DNA of 64,000 bases from Pseudomonadales bacterium (GCA_023254735.1 JALRKV010000013.1:1-64000); one strand, 5' to 3'; positions 18,427-27,838 are shown, counted from the first letter of the stretch. Numbers and translations: made by a program. The notes: a model not told the origin generated them from the letters alone.

Positions 18427-19097
18427 CCAAGAGCCTATTCTCGGGCATCAAACCATTGTTATTTACACGCGTCGCACAGAGCGCTGCGAAGTCACCGGGC
18501 ATCGACACAAACGATGGCGGGGGCGATTGTACGAATTGTAAACTTTGCGTCTTTAGCTGCCCTGAAAATCTCGACCCAAGCAAACTCATCGCCATCGCTA
18601 GTCTCGCTTCTCGCCCTACTCTTTCGAGCGACACGCAGGCAGAGAGAATCGATGACCTAATTGAAAACAATATGGACGCCTGTACAGCATGCGGGTTTTG
18701 TACACAGGCGTGTCCGAGTAATGTGCCGCTCGACTCCCTTCTCACTGCAGGCCTCACGCTCGTGCGCGCGGAGCAAAATGAGAAGCAGCTTAGCGATTAT
18801 TGGAAAACGCGCTTCGCTGCCCGACAAGCACGGCTGGCGACAAAAACACTCAGCCGCAAGGCGAAAACGCGTGTCAGCGTTACGCAACCCAAACCTGACA
18901 TCACCAAGCCAGTCGTCGATGGCAATCAGCAACCAAACTCGGGCAGCGAAACACCTAGCGCAGGCGCGGACAATTCTACAGGCGCCTTCTCGCGTTCGGC
19001 GGCGCAGGATGATATCGCGGCGGCGGTTGCTCGCGTCAAAGCAAAACGCGAAGCCAAACTGGCGGCGGCGAATAACAAAACGAGGGAGAGCAAATGA
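18423..19097 (+). CDS. rsxC: RsxC reduced to its ferredoxin domain and basic tail
   Basis: Normal RsxC/RnfC is roughly 450-750 aa, with an N-terminal flavin/NADH-binding part related to the complex I 51-kDa subunit, an SLBB domain, two 4Fe-4S motifs and often a long Ala/Lys-rich tail. This 224-aa protein keeps only the ferredoxin part ([12 protein letters not shown] at about residues 36-47 and [12 protein letters not shown] further on) and the tail ([18 protein letters not shown]). The ATGA overlap with rsxB leaves no room for the missing N-terminus, and it is not encoded nearby in another frame. It is therefore a natural short form or a stabilised deletion, not a frameshift. NADH oxidation by this protein seems impossible. 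Confidence 0.82.
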   Translation: MTKSLFSGIKPLLFTRVAQSAAKSPGIDTNDGGGDCTNCKLCVFSCPENLDPSKLIAIASLASRPTLSSDTQAERIDDLIENNMDACTACGFCTQACPSNVPLDSLLTAGLTLVRAEQNEKQLSDYWKTRFAARQARLATKTLSRKAKTRVSVTQPKPDITKPVVDGNQQPNSGSETPSAGADNSTGAFSRSAAQDDIAAAVARVKAKREAKLAAANNKTRESK

Positions 19098-20305
19098 GCC
19101 GACGTGCCTCACCCGCCTGGAATAGCGCATCGCGACAAGGATGGCAGCTTTGTGCCGCACTCGTTCCTTGCACGGTTGCCGTAATCAGCTCCCAGCCAAA
19201 TACAATTACGCTAATCACGAGTGCATTACTCACTGCCTTTTTGTGCGTGATTTCCCTCGAGCTTATTCAGCGCCGCTCTATTCCGCGCAAGACGAAAAAA
19301 TCCATCACTGCGTTACTTAACCCGCATTCTTGCTTCAATGCCCTGCTTCTCGCGCTATCGCTGAGTCTATTCATAGATCTCGCGCAGGCGACAGAGAGCG
19401 GCAACTTTGCTTGGGAGAATCGAGGAAGCGCACTGCGCTTTTTATTGTTGACACCGATCGCTCTCGGCGCAGTCGCTAGCCTGATTGCCTTTCTGGGCAT
19501 CAGCCCGCTATTTAACAGACAAGAAGCTGGTCCTTTTAGTCTGCCTGCACTAACTCTCGGACTCACGCTTACTCTGACAGCGTTGACTCGAGAAGCGGAC
19601 GCAATGACCTCGCCATCGGCGCTCGCTGCGATGGCCTTTGGTATCTGCTGGCTTTGTTGGCTGCGGCTGCTCCGTTTGCTGCCGATAGCTGTCTTTGTTA
19701 GCCTCGTGGTCGGCGCTTGCTTCGTGTCCGAGACTGAATCCGTCCGTAACGCTCTTTCGATGCACCTAGGCGCACTCGTTGTCATGCCTCTGTTTATCGC
19801 GCGATTAGAGCTCAACTCTGCGGTAAATACTCAAACCTTTGTCGCAGGTTTTATCGCTGGCATTGTTTACTGTTACCTGACTGTATTTTCTGACGCCCCT
19901 TATTCGCCCTTGTTCGCGCTGTGCGTCGCATCACTGTTTACGAATGCGGCTACCCCTTACCTCGAGACGCTTTTTATCCGAGCAGACAGTCGCGCAGCGG
20001 CAACAGGCTTGGCTTTCACCCTTTCTTTTTTTTTCCTGTCCGCACTCGTGCTTCTGCGTTGGTTGGCGCACGCAAGCGAGACGGCGACTGCGTCAACAGT
20101 GGATTTTCCCCACGCCCCTTTTGCACCGCTGATTCTCGCCCTTGTTGCATTGTTTATCGCAGTGATTACTCGCTTTATCTTTCCTCACTGTCGCCGCTGG
20201 CTATTCCACCGGCGACTGCGGCGCCGTGAGGCGATCGCGGCTTCTGGCCAAACAGTGCTCCGTGCGCGCGTGACTGGCGCGCTTCATGGACAAGCGAAGG
20301 AATAA
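19094..20305 (+). CDS. rsxD: divergent RsxD (RnfD)-like membrane protein without the flavin site
   Basis: The 403-aa, many-helix protein aligns by eye with RsxD along its length: RKTKKSITALLNPHSCFNAL with the KDNSALLTGL segment, GPFSLPALTLGL with NPFNPAMIGYV, and SDAPYSPLFALCVASLFTNA with GGYPDGVAFAVLLANITVP. The covalent FMN site SGAT of RsxD is replaced by MHLGALVVMPLF, so the flavin-bearing Thr is missing. A C-terminal extension (PFAPLILALVALFIAVITR, then an Arg-rich end) recalls the last helix and basic tail of RsxE. ATGA overlap with the previous gene. No rsxG or rsxE follows; nth comes six bases later. Confidence 0.65.
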   Translation: MSRRASPAWNSASRQGWQLCAALVPCTVAVISSQPNTITLITSALLTAFLCVISLELIQRRSIPRKTKKSITALLNPHSCFNALLLALSLSLFIDLAQATESGNFAWENRGSALRFLLLTPIALGAVASLIAFLGISPLFNRQEAGPFSLPALTLGLTLTLTALTREADAMTSPSALAAMAFGICWLCWLRLLRLLPIAVFVSLVVGACFVSETESVRNALSMHLGALVVMPLFIARLELNSAVNTQTFVAGFIAGIVYCYLTVFSDAPYSPLFALCVASLFTNAATPYLETLFIRADSRAAATGLAFTLSFFFLSALVLLRWLAHASETATASTVDFPHAPFAPLILALVALFIAVITRFIFPHCRRWLFHRRLRRREAIAASGQTVLRARVTGALHGQAKE

Positions 20306-20311
20306 ACCCTA

Positions 20312-20947
20312 ATGAATAAAGCCAAACGGACTGAAATATTTTCTAGGCTGAGAGCCGAGAACCCTGCGCCCGAAACAGAGCTCAACTATGCATCACCTTT
20401 CGAGTTGCTAATTGCAGTAATGCTCTCCGCTCAGTCTACCGATGTCGGTGTCAATAAGGCGACTGACCGGCTGTTTCCGATAGCCAATACGCCAGAGACT
20501 ATTCTCGCGCTCGGTGTGAAAGGGCTTAAGGAGTACATAAAAACGATTGGCCTCTATAACACCAAGGCTGAGAATGTCATCAAGACCTGCGCATTGTTAG
20601 TGGAGCAGCACAGCTCACAGGTGCCCTCGACGCGTGAGGAGTTGGAGGCGCTACCGGGGGTTGGGCGCAAAACAGCGAACGTTGTTTTGAACACCGCGTT
20701 TAGGCAAGTGGCTATGGCTGTCGATACGCACATTTACCGCGTGTCGAATCGGACAGGAATAGCCCCAGGAAAGACTGTGTTGGCCGTGGAGAAAAAACTG
20801 ATCAAACTTGTACCCGAGGAATTTCTGCTCGATGCCCATCACTGGTTAATTCTTCACGGGCGCTACGTCTGCGTCGCACGCAAACCGCGCTGCGGGGCAT
20901 GTACTATCGAAGACCTCTGTGAATTCAAACGCAAAACCAGCGATTGA
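20312..20947 (+). CDS. nth: endonuclease III
   Basis: Nth is a bifunctional DNA glycosylase/AP lyase that removes oxidised pyrimidines. The 211-aa protein has the helix-hairpin-helix LEALPGVGRKTANVVLN with catalytic Lys120, the catalytic Asp138 in AMAVDTHIYRV, and a C-terminal 4Fe-4S loop (Cys-x6-Cys-x2-Cys-x5-Cys in CVARKPRCGACTIEDLC). Numbering matches E. coli exactly. It ends the rsx operon, the same order (rsx...nth) as in E. coli and Pseudomonas, which supports the identity of the divergent upstream genes. Confidence 0.97.
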   Translation: MNKAKRTEIFSRLRAENPAPETELNYASPFELLIAVMLSAQSTDVGVNKATDRLFPIANTPETILALGVKGLKEYIKTIGLYNTKAENVIKTCALLVEQHSSQVPSTREELEALPGVGRKTANVVLNTAFRQVAMAVDTHIYRVSNRTGIAPGKTVLAVEKKLIKLVPEEFLLDAHHWLILHGRYVCVARKPRCGACTIEDLCEFKRKTSD

Positions 20948-20999
20948 CGTTTTCCCATTCTGTTTTTACTAAAGCGTGGATACCACTTCGCCGACCGCG

Positions 21000-21035
21000 A
21001 AGCCATCGAGCTTTCATCGCTCAATGGCTTTTCTT
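21000..21035 (+). terminator. Rho-independent terminator after nth
   Basis: AAGCCAT (21000-21006) pairs with ATGGCTT (21024-21030), extended inward by GAGC/GCTC, and is followed by TTCTT. It lies between the converging nth and argG genes and ends the metG-rsx-nth transcript. Confidence 0.65.
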
Positions 21036-21058
21036 AGGCTCTCTAGAAGCAACAGACC

Positions 21059-22276
21059 CTAGTGGCTTGCTCGCCCTTTCCGAGCTGCGATCCGCAGACG
21101 GAGCGCGTTGAGCTTAATAAAGCCCGCCGCGTCTTTTTGATCGTACGCACCATCGTCTTCCTCAAACGTCGCGATGCTTTCATCGAACAGCGAATCGTCG
21201 GATTCTCTGCCGACAACAACAACATTGCCTTTGTAGAGCTTCAGGCGAACTCGACCGTTAACGAAGCGCTGCGACTCATCAATTAGCGCCTGAAGCGCGA
21301 GGCGTTCCGGCGAAAACCAGTACCCGTTATAGATTAGCGATGCGTAACGCGGCATGAGGTCGTCCTTGAGATGCGCAAGTTCACGATCCATGGTTAGCGA
21401 CTCTATAGCTCGATGGGCTTTGAGCATAATAGTGCCACCGGGGGTCTCATAGCATCCTCTTGACTTCATGCCCACGTAGCGATTTTCGACGATATCAGCC
21501 CGGCCTATTCCGTTCGCACCGCCGACTTTATTTAAGGTCTCGAGGACGGACGCCGGTGACATTTGAACGCCATCAATTGCAGTGATGTCGCCCTTAACAT
21601 AGTCAAGCTCTATGTAAGTTGGCGTGTCTGGCGCAGCTTCGGGCGCGACACTCCAAAGCCACATTGCCTCTTCGGGTTCTGCGGCGGGATCCTCTAGAAT
21701 ATCGCCTTCATACGAAATATGAAGTAGGTTAGCATCCATAGAGTAAGGCGATTTCGACCCACGCTTTTTCTCTACCGCGATGTCATGCTTAGCACAGTAT
21801 GCAAGTAATTTTTCCCTGGAATTGAGGTCCCACTCTCGCCACGGCGCAATGACCTGAATACCCGGAGCCAACGCATAGGCGGCAAGCTCAAATCGAACCT
21901 GATCATTGCCCTTGCCAGTCGCACCATGGGAGATTGCATCGGCACCTGTTTCTTGAGCAATCTCCACGAGCCGCTTAGCGATTAAGGGTCGTGCAATAGA
22001 TGTACCTAACAGATATTCACCTTCGTACAGCGCGTTCGCGCGGAACATTGGATAAACATAGTCGCGCACAAACTCCTCTCGCAAATCCTCAATGAAAATC
22101 TCTTTGATTCCCATCGCCTGCGCTTTGGCGCGAGCAGGCTCGACCTCACCGCCTTGCCCAACATCCGCAGTAAAAGTGACCACCTCACAGCCATAGGTTT
22201 CGGTCAACCACTTAGCAATGACCGACGTATCCAATCCACCCGAGTAAGCCAAAACGACTTTGTTAATATCCGACAT
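21059..22276 (-). CDS. argG: argininosuccinate synthase
   Basis: ArgG joins citrulline and aspartate using ATP, the step after ArgF in arginine synthesis. I chose ATG at 22276 (405 aa), which has TAAGGAG at good spacing and begins [20 protein letters not shown], the family N-terminus with the PP-loop ATP motif (SGGLDTS). The frame is open 13 codons further upstream but without support. Conserved [14 protein letters not shown] and the expected length are present. In Pseudomonas the motY gene lies between argG and pyrC; it is absent here. Confidence 0.97.
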   Translation of the reverse strand: MSDINKVVLAYSGGLDTSVIAKWLTETYGCEVVTFTADVGQGGEVEPARAKAQAMGIKEIFIEDLREEFVRDYVYPMFRANALYEGEYLLGTSIARPLIAKRLVEIAQETGADAISHGATGKGNDQVRFELAAYALAPGIQVIAPWREWDLNSREKLLAYCAKHDIAVEKKRGSKSPYSMDANLLHISYEGDILEDPAAEPEEAMWLWSVAPEAAPDTPTYIELDYVKGDITAIDGVQMSPASVLETLNKVGGANGIGRADIVENRYVGMKSRGCYETPGGTIMLKAHRAIESLTMDRELAHLKDDLMPRYASLIYNGYWFSPERLALQALIDESQRFVNGRVRLKLYKGNVVVVGRESDDSLFDESIATFEEDDGAYDQKDAAGFIKLNALRLRIAARKGRASH

Positions 22277-22525
22277 ACCTTCACTCCTTATAGCGGCCCC
22301 ACGTCTACGCGGCACCTCAACATCAAACCTGTCTGCAGCAACTACACTGCTAATCCCCGTATTCTATCACCACTGAGCGTGACATTCTGCTGCACTGATG
22401 CCTAAGATAAAAATGCACAAAATCAATCGAATGTTTAGCTGCGTCGTCGAATCCGCTACAATGCCAGCGCTTACGAATCCCGACGTCGCCAAGAAAATCC
22501 ATTCATCCTTAAGGTGTAGACAATA

Positions 22526-23593
22526 ATGAACTCACCCGATCGCCCCCAAGAGACAACCCCGCGACGCCTCACTATCGATCAGCCCGATGATTGGCATCTC
22601 CACCTTAGAGACGGCGAAGCCTTGAAAACAACAGTACCTCACACTGCCGCGCAGTTCGCGCGCGCGATTGTCATGCCCAACCTAAAACCACCGGTTACGA
22701 GCCTACAGGCGGCAAGTGACTATCGCGATCGAATTCTCAGCGCCCGACCCAGCGGCAATGAATTCGATCCATTAATGACTTTGTACCTGACTGACTCTCT
22801 GGAGCCGAGCGAAGTCGAAGCGGCATTCAACAGCGGTATTGTGCAGGCGGTGAAATACTACCCAGCCGGCGCCACGACTAATTCCGATTCTGGCGTAACC
22901 CAAATGAGAGCGGTCATGCCTGTTCTCGAACGAATGGAAAAAATTGGGATGCCTTTGCTGATTCACGGCGAGGTAACAAACCATGAAATCGATATTTTTG
23001 ATCGGGAAAAAGTCTTTATCGAAACTCTTCTAGAGCCGTTATGTCGCGATTTACCTGGCCTGAAAGTCGTGCTCGAGCACATCACAACGCGGCATGCGGT
23101 CGATTTTGTCAGCGCAGCACCGAAAAACGTGGCGGCAACCATCACGGTTCATCATCTGCTCTATAATCGCAACCATTTACTCGCCGGTGCCGTACGCCCT
23201 CATTATTACTGCTTACCAATCCTTAAACGCAGCAGCCATCAAGAGGCGTTGATTGCCGCCGCGACGAGCGGCAGTTCCAAATTCTTCTTAGGAACAGACT
23301 CTGCTCCTCACGCGCGCCATGCGAAGGAGAGCGACTGCGGTTGTGCGGGCATCTACACTGCAGCGTCGGCAATAGAGCTTTATGCTGAGGTTTTCGAGCA
23401 CGCAGGTGCTCTCGCAAAACTAGAAGCCTTTGCTAGTCACAACGGCCCCGATTTCTATGAGTTGCCGCGTAATACACAAAAAATTACGCTTGAGAAAAAA
23501 TCATGGCAGATGCCGTCAAAATTCCCCTTTGCTCAAGATGAGCTCATCCCGCTGCGCGCCGGCGAATCAATTGCCTGGCAGCTTATTAAATAA
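22526..23593 (+). CDS. pyrC: dihydroorotase
   Basis: PyrC closes carbamoyl-aspartate to dihydroorotate in pyrimidine synthesis. The 355-aa protein is of the E. coli (class II) type: [10 protein letters not shown] near the N-terminus gives two zinc-binding His; later zinc ligands are in LIHGEV and [11 protein letters not shown], and the catalytic Asp is in LGTDSAPH. The Lys that is carboxylated lies in [15 protein letters not shown] at 22526 has AAGGTG upstream. It is divergent from argG and followed closely by rnt, the same pair as in Pseudomonas. Confidence 0.97.
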   Translation: MNSPDRPQETTPRRLTIDQPDDWHLHLRDGEALKTTVPHTAAQFARAIVMPNLKPPVTSLQAASDYRDRILSARPSGNEFDPLMTLYLTDSLEPSEVEAAFNSGIVQAVKYYPAGATTNSDSGVTQMRAVMPVLERMEKIGMPLLIHGEVTNHEIDIFDREKVFIETLLEPLCRDLPGLKVVLEHITTRHAVDFVSAAPKNVAATITVHHLLYNRNHLLAGAVRPHYYCLPILKRSSHQEALIAAATSGSSKFFLGTDSAPHARHAKESDCGCAGIYTAASAIELYAEVFEHAGALAKLEAFASHNGPDFYELPRNTQKITLEKKSWQMPSKFPFAQDELIPLRAGESIAWQLIK

Positions 23594-23603
23594 AGAGTTA
23601 ACT

Positions 23604-24308
23604 ATGAGCGACATTGGAAGTGAGTCAGAGAGCGAATTTGAGCACGACTTCGATCAAGAGGAAGACCGCGAGGCTAATGAAGCGGCGGCGTTAATGATGG
23701 CCGCTCGATTCCGCGGTTATCTTCCGGTTATCGTTGACGTGGAAACCGGTGGCTTCAATTCTGCCACGGATGCCATGCTCGAAATAGGCGCCGTGATACC
23801 CTGCTTTAACGCAGCAGGAGAACTCGAAACAGAGCAAACTTTTTTCCAGAGAATAATTCCCTTCGAGGGGGCGAACCTCGAGGAGGCCGCGCTCAAATTC
23901 ACTGGCATAGATCCTTTCCACCCGCTTCGAATCGCGCGTTCCGAGAAAGAGGTTATGACCACCCTGTTCTCCGTAATACGCCAAGCGCTTAGAGCGAATC
24001 ACTGTAAAAGGGCTATTTTGGTCGGTCATAATGCTCATTTCGACCAAGGCTTTGTGAATGCCGCTAGCGCACGTCACGACTTGAAACGAAATCCATTCCA
24101 CCCATTTTCAAACTTTGACACCGCAACGTTAAGTGGACTGGCTTTTGGGCAAACTGTTTTAGCTCGCGCCTGCGAGTGCGCAGGTATCGAATTTGACAAT
24201 AACGAGGCGCATTCTGCTCGCTACGATGCTGCAAAAACGGCTGAGTTATTCTACGAAATTGTTAATCGCTGGCAACGGCTTGGTGGATGGCCGCTCTCAC
24301 AGGATTAG
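23604..24308 (+). CDS. rnt: ribonuclease T
   Basis: RNase T trims 3' ends of tRNAs and other stable RNAs. I start it at ATG 23604 (234 aa), ten bases after pyrC, preceded by AAAGAG. The DEDDh exonuclease motifs are all present: Asp45 and Glu47 in VIVDVETGG, the Asp of VGHNAHFDQGF, and His/Asp in AHSARYDAAKTAELF. The acidic N-terminal extension (residues 1-25, ESESEFEHDFDQEED) is longer than in E. coli RNase T (215 aa). It probably shares a transcript with pyrC. Confidence 0.95.
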   Translation: MSDIGSESESEFEHDFDQEEDREANEAAALMMAARFRGYLPVIVDVETGGFNSATDAMLEIGAVIPCFNAAGELETEQTFFQRIIPFEGANLEEAALKFTGIDPFHPLRIARSEKEVMTTLFSVIRQALRANHCKRAILVGHNAHFDQGFVNAASARHDLKRNPFHPFSNFDTATLSGLAFGQTVLARACECAGIEFDNNEAHSARYDAAKTAELFYEIVNRWQRLGGWPLSQD

Positions 24309-24318
24309 GCAGGTCTTC

Positions 24319-24346
24319 TAGCCGAGCACACTGGTACGCTCGGCTA
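24319..24346. terminator. hairpin between converging rnt and grxD
   Basis: TAGCCGAGC (24319-24327) and GCTCGGCTA (24338-24346) form a perfect 9-bp stem with a 10-base loop. The flanks are only weakly T-rich, so the element may act as a bidirectional terminator or as an RNA 3'-end stabiliser. Confidence 0.5.
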
Positions 24347-24364
24347 AGAATTTATCGGGAGCTG

Positions 24365-24682
24365 TTATTCGACTTCAACGCTTTCGATTAGCGTCTGTAG
24401 CTCACCCTTCTCATACATCTCCACAATAATGTCGCAGCCGCCGATCAGTTCACCTTCGACGAAGAGCTGCGGAAATGTAGGCCAGTTAGACACGCTCGGC
24501 AGCGTCGCGCGAATCTCTGGATTCGACAAAATATCTACGTAGGCGAATTTCTTCCCGCAGGCCATTAGCAGCTGCGTTGCTTGGGATGAGAAGCCACACT
24601 GCGGCGCCTCAGGGTTGCCCTTCATATAAAGCAGGATCGGGTTGCTAGCTATCTGGTCTTGGATTGTTTGTTCTATGCTCAT
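24365..24682 (-). CDS. grxD: monothiol glutaredoxin Grx4
   Basis: GrxD-type glutaredoxins bind a 2Fe-2S cluster with glutathione and help deliver iron-sulfur clusters. The 105-aa protein is of family length and has the CGFS motif (Cys29 in PQCGFSSQATQLL), LYMKGNPEAP, the YVDILSNPEIR strand and the WPTFPQLFVEGELIGGCDI segment that binds glutathione. In Pseudomonas, a peroxiredoxin and bfd/bfr genes lie between rnt and grxD; here the two genes are adjacent and converge. Confidence 0.97.
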   Translation of the reverse strand: MSIEQTIQDQIASNPILLYMKGNPEAPQCGFSSQATQLLMACGKKFAYVDILSNPEIRATLPSVSNWPTFPQLFVEGELIGGCDIIVEMYEKGELQTLIESVEVE

Positions 24683-24883
24683 GAGGTGTCCTTTTTATCT
24701 CGTAAAGATGTCGCCTAGGCGCGCTGTTTCTTAATTAGGCCAGTCGCAGGCATCAAAGTCGCCGGCTATTGGCAGTCTCCGTGGCGCGGTAGAGACTGTG
24801 TTAAACGAAGTTTACCTTGTATCAGTTCTCCATGTAAGCAGACCGCGTGCAGCTCTTTGCAGCGAAGCGCCTAAGTGCGCAGA

Positions 24884-26527
24884 TTAGTCTTGTCCCCAGC
24901 CTCCACCCCCGGGAGTTTCAATAGTTAAGCGATCACCCGGGCGTACAGCCAGCTCCGCTTTCGCAGGGATTTTTTCCCCGTTTAGCCAATTCTGTCCTAC
25001 CTCGCCCTCACCTCCCCCGCAGAGCCCCCAGGGTGCAAAACGCCTCCGCTCTGTAAGCAAACTGAGCTGAGCTTCTTCCAGAAATTCATATTCGCGGATA
25101 AGCCCCTCGCCGCCACGGTTAAGGCCGCGCCCGCCGCTCCCTCGGCGAATGGCAACTCGGCGCATCCTCAAGGGATAGTGATATTCGAGACTCTCCACTG
25201 GCGTGTTCAGCGTATTTGTCATGTGCGTATGCACCGCCGAACACCCAGAACGCCTCGGCCCACCCCCGGCGCCGCCGGCAAGCGTTTCATAATAGTCCCA
25301 GCGCGAACCTAGCTCTCTCATTGCCCCCATTGCCACATTATTCATCGTCCCCTGGGAAGCCGCGGGAATACGAGTGGGCACTGCGGGCGCGAGGGCGCGA
25401 AAAATGACATCTACCAGACGCATTGACGTCTCAACATTCCCAGCCGCGACAGCCGCTGGATACTCGGGATTCAACACAGAGGACTTGCGAGTGATCACAG
25501 TCAGGTCTGCAAATAGACCCGCACACAGCGGAACATCCTCAGGTAGCAGGCAGCAGTGACAGTAATAGGCCGCAGCTGCCGCTACCGACTCAGGGCAGTT
25601 TAGGTTGCCACGGACTTGATCGGCAGACTGGGTAAAGTCAAATTGTATGCGTGCCCCTTTGATTTGTATTTTTACCCGAAGGGGCAACTGCTCGCCCCCA
25701 AAGCCGTCATCGTCTAAAAAATCCTCAGCGCCGTACTCACCGTCAGCCAGCTGCCCGAGAGCAGCAGCAGATAAGCGGCGCGCGTACGCATTGAGCGCAT
25801 CGAGTGCAGCGGAATACCGAGCCGCCCCATAGGCAGTAACGAGCGCGCGCAAACGATCGACTGCGAGGAGGTTTGCGCCTACTTGTGCGGCGAAATCGCC
25901 ACTCAATACACCCGGTTGCTCATAAAGCAGCGCATCAATACTTTCCCCGCACGATTGAAGTTCGCCGCCACGCAACAAAAGTGTCGGTGCGATGAGCACC
26001 CCCTCGTCGTTAATCGTAGCCGACAATGGCATCGAGCCCGGCGTCTCGCAACCGATGTGCGCGTGATGTGCTCTGTTGGCGACGAAACCAACCAGGCGAG
26101 GTCGAGTTGTGGAGCGCCCCATAAACACCGGCGCCAAAAGCGTGACATCAGGCAGATGAGTGCCGCCAAGATAGGGATTGTTTATGACGAGCATATCGCC
26201 GGGCTGCCAATCCTGTGAGGCAACTAAAGCCTGCATGGTATACGCCATACTGCCAAGATGAACAGGGATGTGCGCCGCCTGCGAGGCCAATTCGCCGTTA
26301 GCTGCGAAGACCGCGCAGGAAAAATCTAATCGATCTTTGATATTGGGCGAGAACGCAGAACGTTGAAGGACGCCTCCCATTTCATCGCAAATCGCTTGGA
26401 GACGACTCGTAAAAAGCTTAAGTTCTATCGGATTCACATAGCGCCCTTTGGTAATTTGATGGCCCGCATTGTTGCGCGCCTGCGCAGCTGAGTTTGCCTC
26501 ACGTGCGCCCTGCCGATAGAATGCCAT
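24884..26527 (-). CDS. hydantoinase B/oxoprolinase family protein
   Basis: This 547-aa protein belongs to the HyuB family, whose members act with HyuA in ATP-dependent opening of hydantoins or 5-oxoproline, or as part of acetone and acetophenone carboxylases. Visible family features are NPIELKLFTSRLQAICDEMG at the N-terminus, DMLVINNPYLGGTHLPDVT, and a Gly-rich end (GDRLTIETPGGGGWG). ATG at 26527 gives 547 aa; a GTG at 26437 with AAGGG upstream begins right at the conserved VNPIEL and is a serious alternative. No hyuA partner lies next to it, so the substrate is open. Confidence 0.85.
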   Translation of the reverse strand: MAFYRQGAREANSAAQARNNAGHQITKGRYVNPIELKLFTSRLQAICDEMGGVLQRSAFSPNIKDRLDFSCAVFAANGELASQAAHIPVHLGSMAYTMQALVASQDWQPGDMLVINNPYLGGTHLPDVTLLAPVFMGRSTTRPRLVGFVANRAHHAHIGCETPGSMPLSATINDEGVLIAPTLLLRGGELQSCGESIDALLYEQPGVLSGDFAAQVGANLLAVDRLRALVTAYGAARYSAALDALNAYARRLSAAALGQLADGEYGAEDFLDDDGFGGEQLPLRVKIQIKGARIQFDFTQSADQVRGNLNCPESVAAAAAYYCHCCLLPEDVPLCAGLFADLTVITRKSSVLNPEYPAAVAAGNVETSMRLVDVIFRALAPAVPTRIPAASQGTMNNVAMGAMRELGSRWDYYETLAGGAGGGPRRSGCSAVHTHMTNTLNTPVESLEYHYPLRMRRVAIRRGSGGRGLNRGGEGLIREYEFLEEAQLSLLTERRRFAPWGLCGGGEGEVGQNWLNGEKIPAKAELAVRPGDRLTIETPGGGGWGQD

Positions 26528-26616
26528 TGCCTAAGGCGGCATCACAAGTTTTACGCATTTTTTGAAGACCGCCCTCCTCTTACTACACGGGGATTTACCC
26601 CCAAGGGTCATACCCC

Positions 26617-27513
26617 ATGAGTTGCAGACATTTCCTTACCCTTAAAGACCTCAGCAGTAACGAATTTCGTGCGCTTATCGCTCGAGCGTCAGAGCTAAAG
26701 GGTAACCCTGCAGCGGCAAAGCGAGCAGACGGCAAAACGCTAGGCTTAATTTTCGAGAAATCATCGACCCGTACGCGCGTGGCCTTCGAAGTCGCCATGA
26801 ATCAAGTCGGCGGCAGTGCGCTCTTTCTATCCAATAACGACTCTCAGCTTGGCCGTGGAGAACCTATCGAAGACACCGCCCGCGTGCTCTCTCGCATGGT
26901 CGATTGTGTTGCCATTCGCACATTCCACCATTCTCAACTGGAGTCTTTCGCTCGCTATTCACGAGTACCGGTAATCAACGCCTTAACCGACGACTATCAT
27001 CCGTGCCAACTGCTCGCCGACATGCAAACCTTCGCGGAGCATCGTGGAGACATCACCGGTAAGCGAGTGGCGTGGATAGGTGACGGCAATAATATGTGCC
27101 ATTCCTATATCAATGCCGCGGAGCTGCTGGATTTTGAACTCACTATTGCCAGCCCGGCAGGCTTCGAAGCAAATGCGGCCCTCGTTGCCGCGCATTCTAA
27201 GCGTGTGAAACTTTGCGAATCGCCGCAGGAGGCTGTTGCTGGGGCAAGTCTCGTTGTAACAGACGTTTGGGCATCGATGGGACAAGAGGATGAGCAGGCC
27301 GCGCGCCTTGCCCAATTCGCAGGATTTCAAGTGAACCCCGAACTAATGGGCTATGCGGAGCGCGATGCTCTGTTTATGCATTGCCTACCCGCTCATCGAG
27401 GTGAAGAGGTGAGCGCTGAGCTGCTCGATGGCGATTCGTCAGTTGTTTGGGACGAGGCCGAGAATCGGATGCATTCGCAAAAAGCGCTGATCGAGTTCTT
27501 GCTTAACTCTTAA
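26617..27513 (+). CDS. argF: ornithine carbamoyltransferase
   Basis: ArgF makes citrulline from ornithine and carbamoyl phosphate. The 298-aa protein has the carbamoyl phosphate motif SSTRTR (residues 49-54), [18 protein letters not shown], the [11 protein letters not shown] segment, the ornithine loop around DVWASMGQ and the catalytic [10 protein letters not shown]. It lacks the long N-terminus of some ArgF proteins, as in Pseudomonas. It is divergent from the hydantoinase gene and followed by a strong terminator. Confidence 0.96.
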   Translation: MSCRHFLTLKDLSSNEFRALIARASELKGNPAAAKRADGKTLGLIFEKSSTRTRVAFEVAMNQVGGSALFLSNNDSQLGRGEPIEDTARVLSRMVDCVAIRTFHHSQLESFARYSRVPVINALTDDYHPCQLLADMQTFAEHRGDITGKRVAWIGDGNNMCHSYINAAELLDFELTIASPAGFEANAALVAAHSKRVKLCESPQEAVAGASLVVTDVWASMGQEDEQAARLAQFAGFQVNPELMGYAERDALFMHCLPAHRGEEVSAELLDGDSSVVWDEAENRMHSQKALIEFLLNS

Positions 27514-27541
27514 CTAGATCTCTTAATTCTTAAATTTATAG

Positions 27542-27572
27542 CCGCCTAGAAACCCCTGCGGGGCGGTTTTTT
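27542..27572 (+). terminator. Rho-independent terminator of argF
   Basis: CCGCC (27542-27546) pairs with GGCGG (27562-27566), with a possible alternative inner CCCC/GGGG stem, followed directly by six T residues. It lies about 30 bases after the argF stop. Confidence 0.85.
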
Positions 27573-27638
27573 CCCTCAGTAATTCGCAAAAATACCCGCT
27601 CCAATTCCCTCTCCGTGCACTGTATAAGACAAGGCGAG

Positions 27639-27647
27639 TTATCCACA
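27639..27647 (+). promoter_or_regulatory. DnaA box
   Basis: TTATCCACA is a perfect match to the strong DnaA box. DnaA is known to bind in front of nrdAB in E. coli. A single box, so no origin is implied. Confidence 0.55.
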
Positions 27648-27698
27648 GCCTATACACAGCGCACAAACATCTATTGCACTTGCATTTAAGAATCTAAA

Positions 27699-27714
27699 AC
27701 ACTATCTTGTGGAT
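27699..27714. promoter_or_regulatory. NrdR box 1
   Basis: ACACTATCTTGTGGAT resembles the NrdR consensus (acaCwAtATaTwGtgt). Its core ATCTTGTG recurs exactly 31 bp downstream in box 2, the three-turn spacing typical of NrdR box pairs. Confidence 0.6.
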
Positions 27715-27729
27715 TCTTGGAAAGCTTCA

Positions 27730-27745
27730 CCCATATCTTGTGATA
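27730..27745. promoter_or_regulatory. NrdR box 2
   Basis: CCCATATCTTGTGATA, the partner of box 1, shares the core ATCTTGTG at a 31-bp offset. NrdR is the ATP/dATP-sensing repressor of ribonucleotide reductase genes in bacteria. Confidence 0.6.
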
Positions 27746-27838
27746 TATGCTTCTTTTTAGTGCTTTGCAGGGTTATTACTCACTGTTTTAACAGTAATTT
27801 ATTTTTTTTAAAGAAATAGCTAAAGTCTTTGGAGAAAA

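Noticed and set aside
27639-27647. DnaA box as part of a replication origin
   Set aside because: Only one box is present and neither dnaA, dnaN, gyrB nor other origin markers are near; control of nrdA explains it better.
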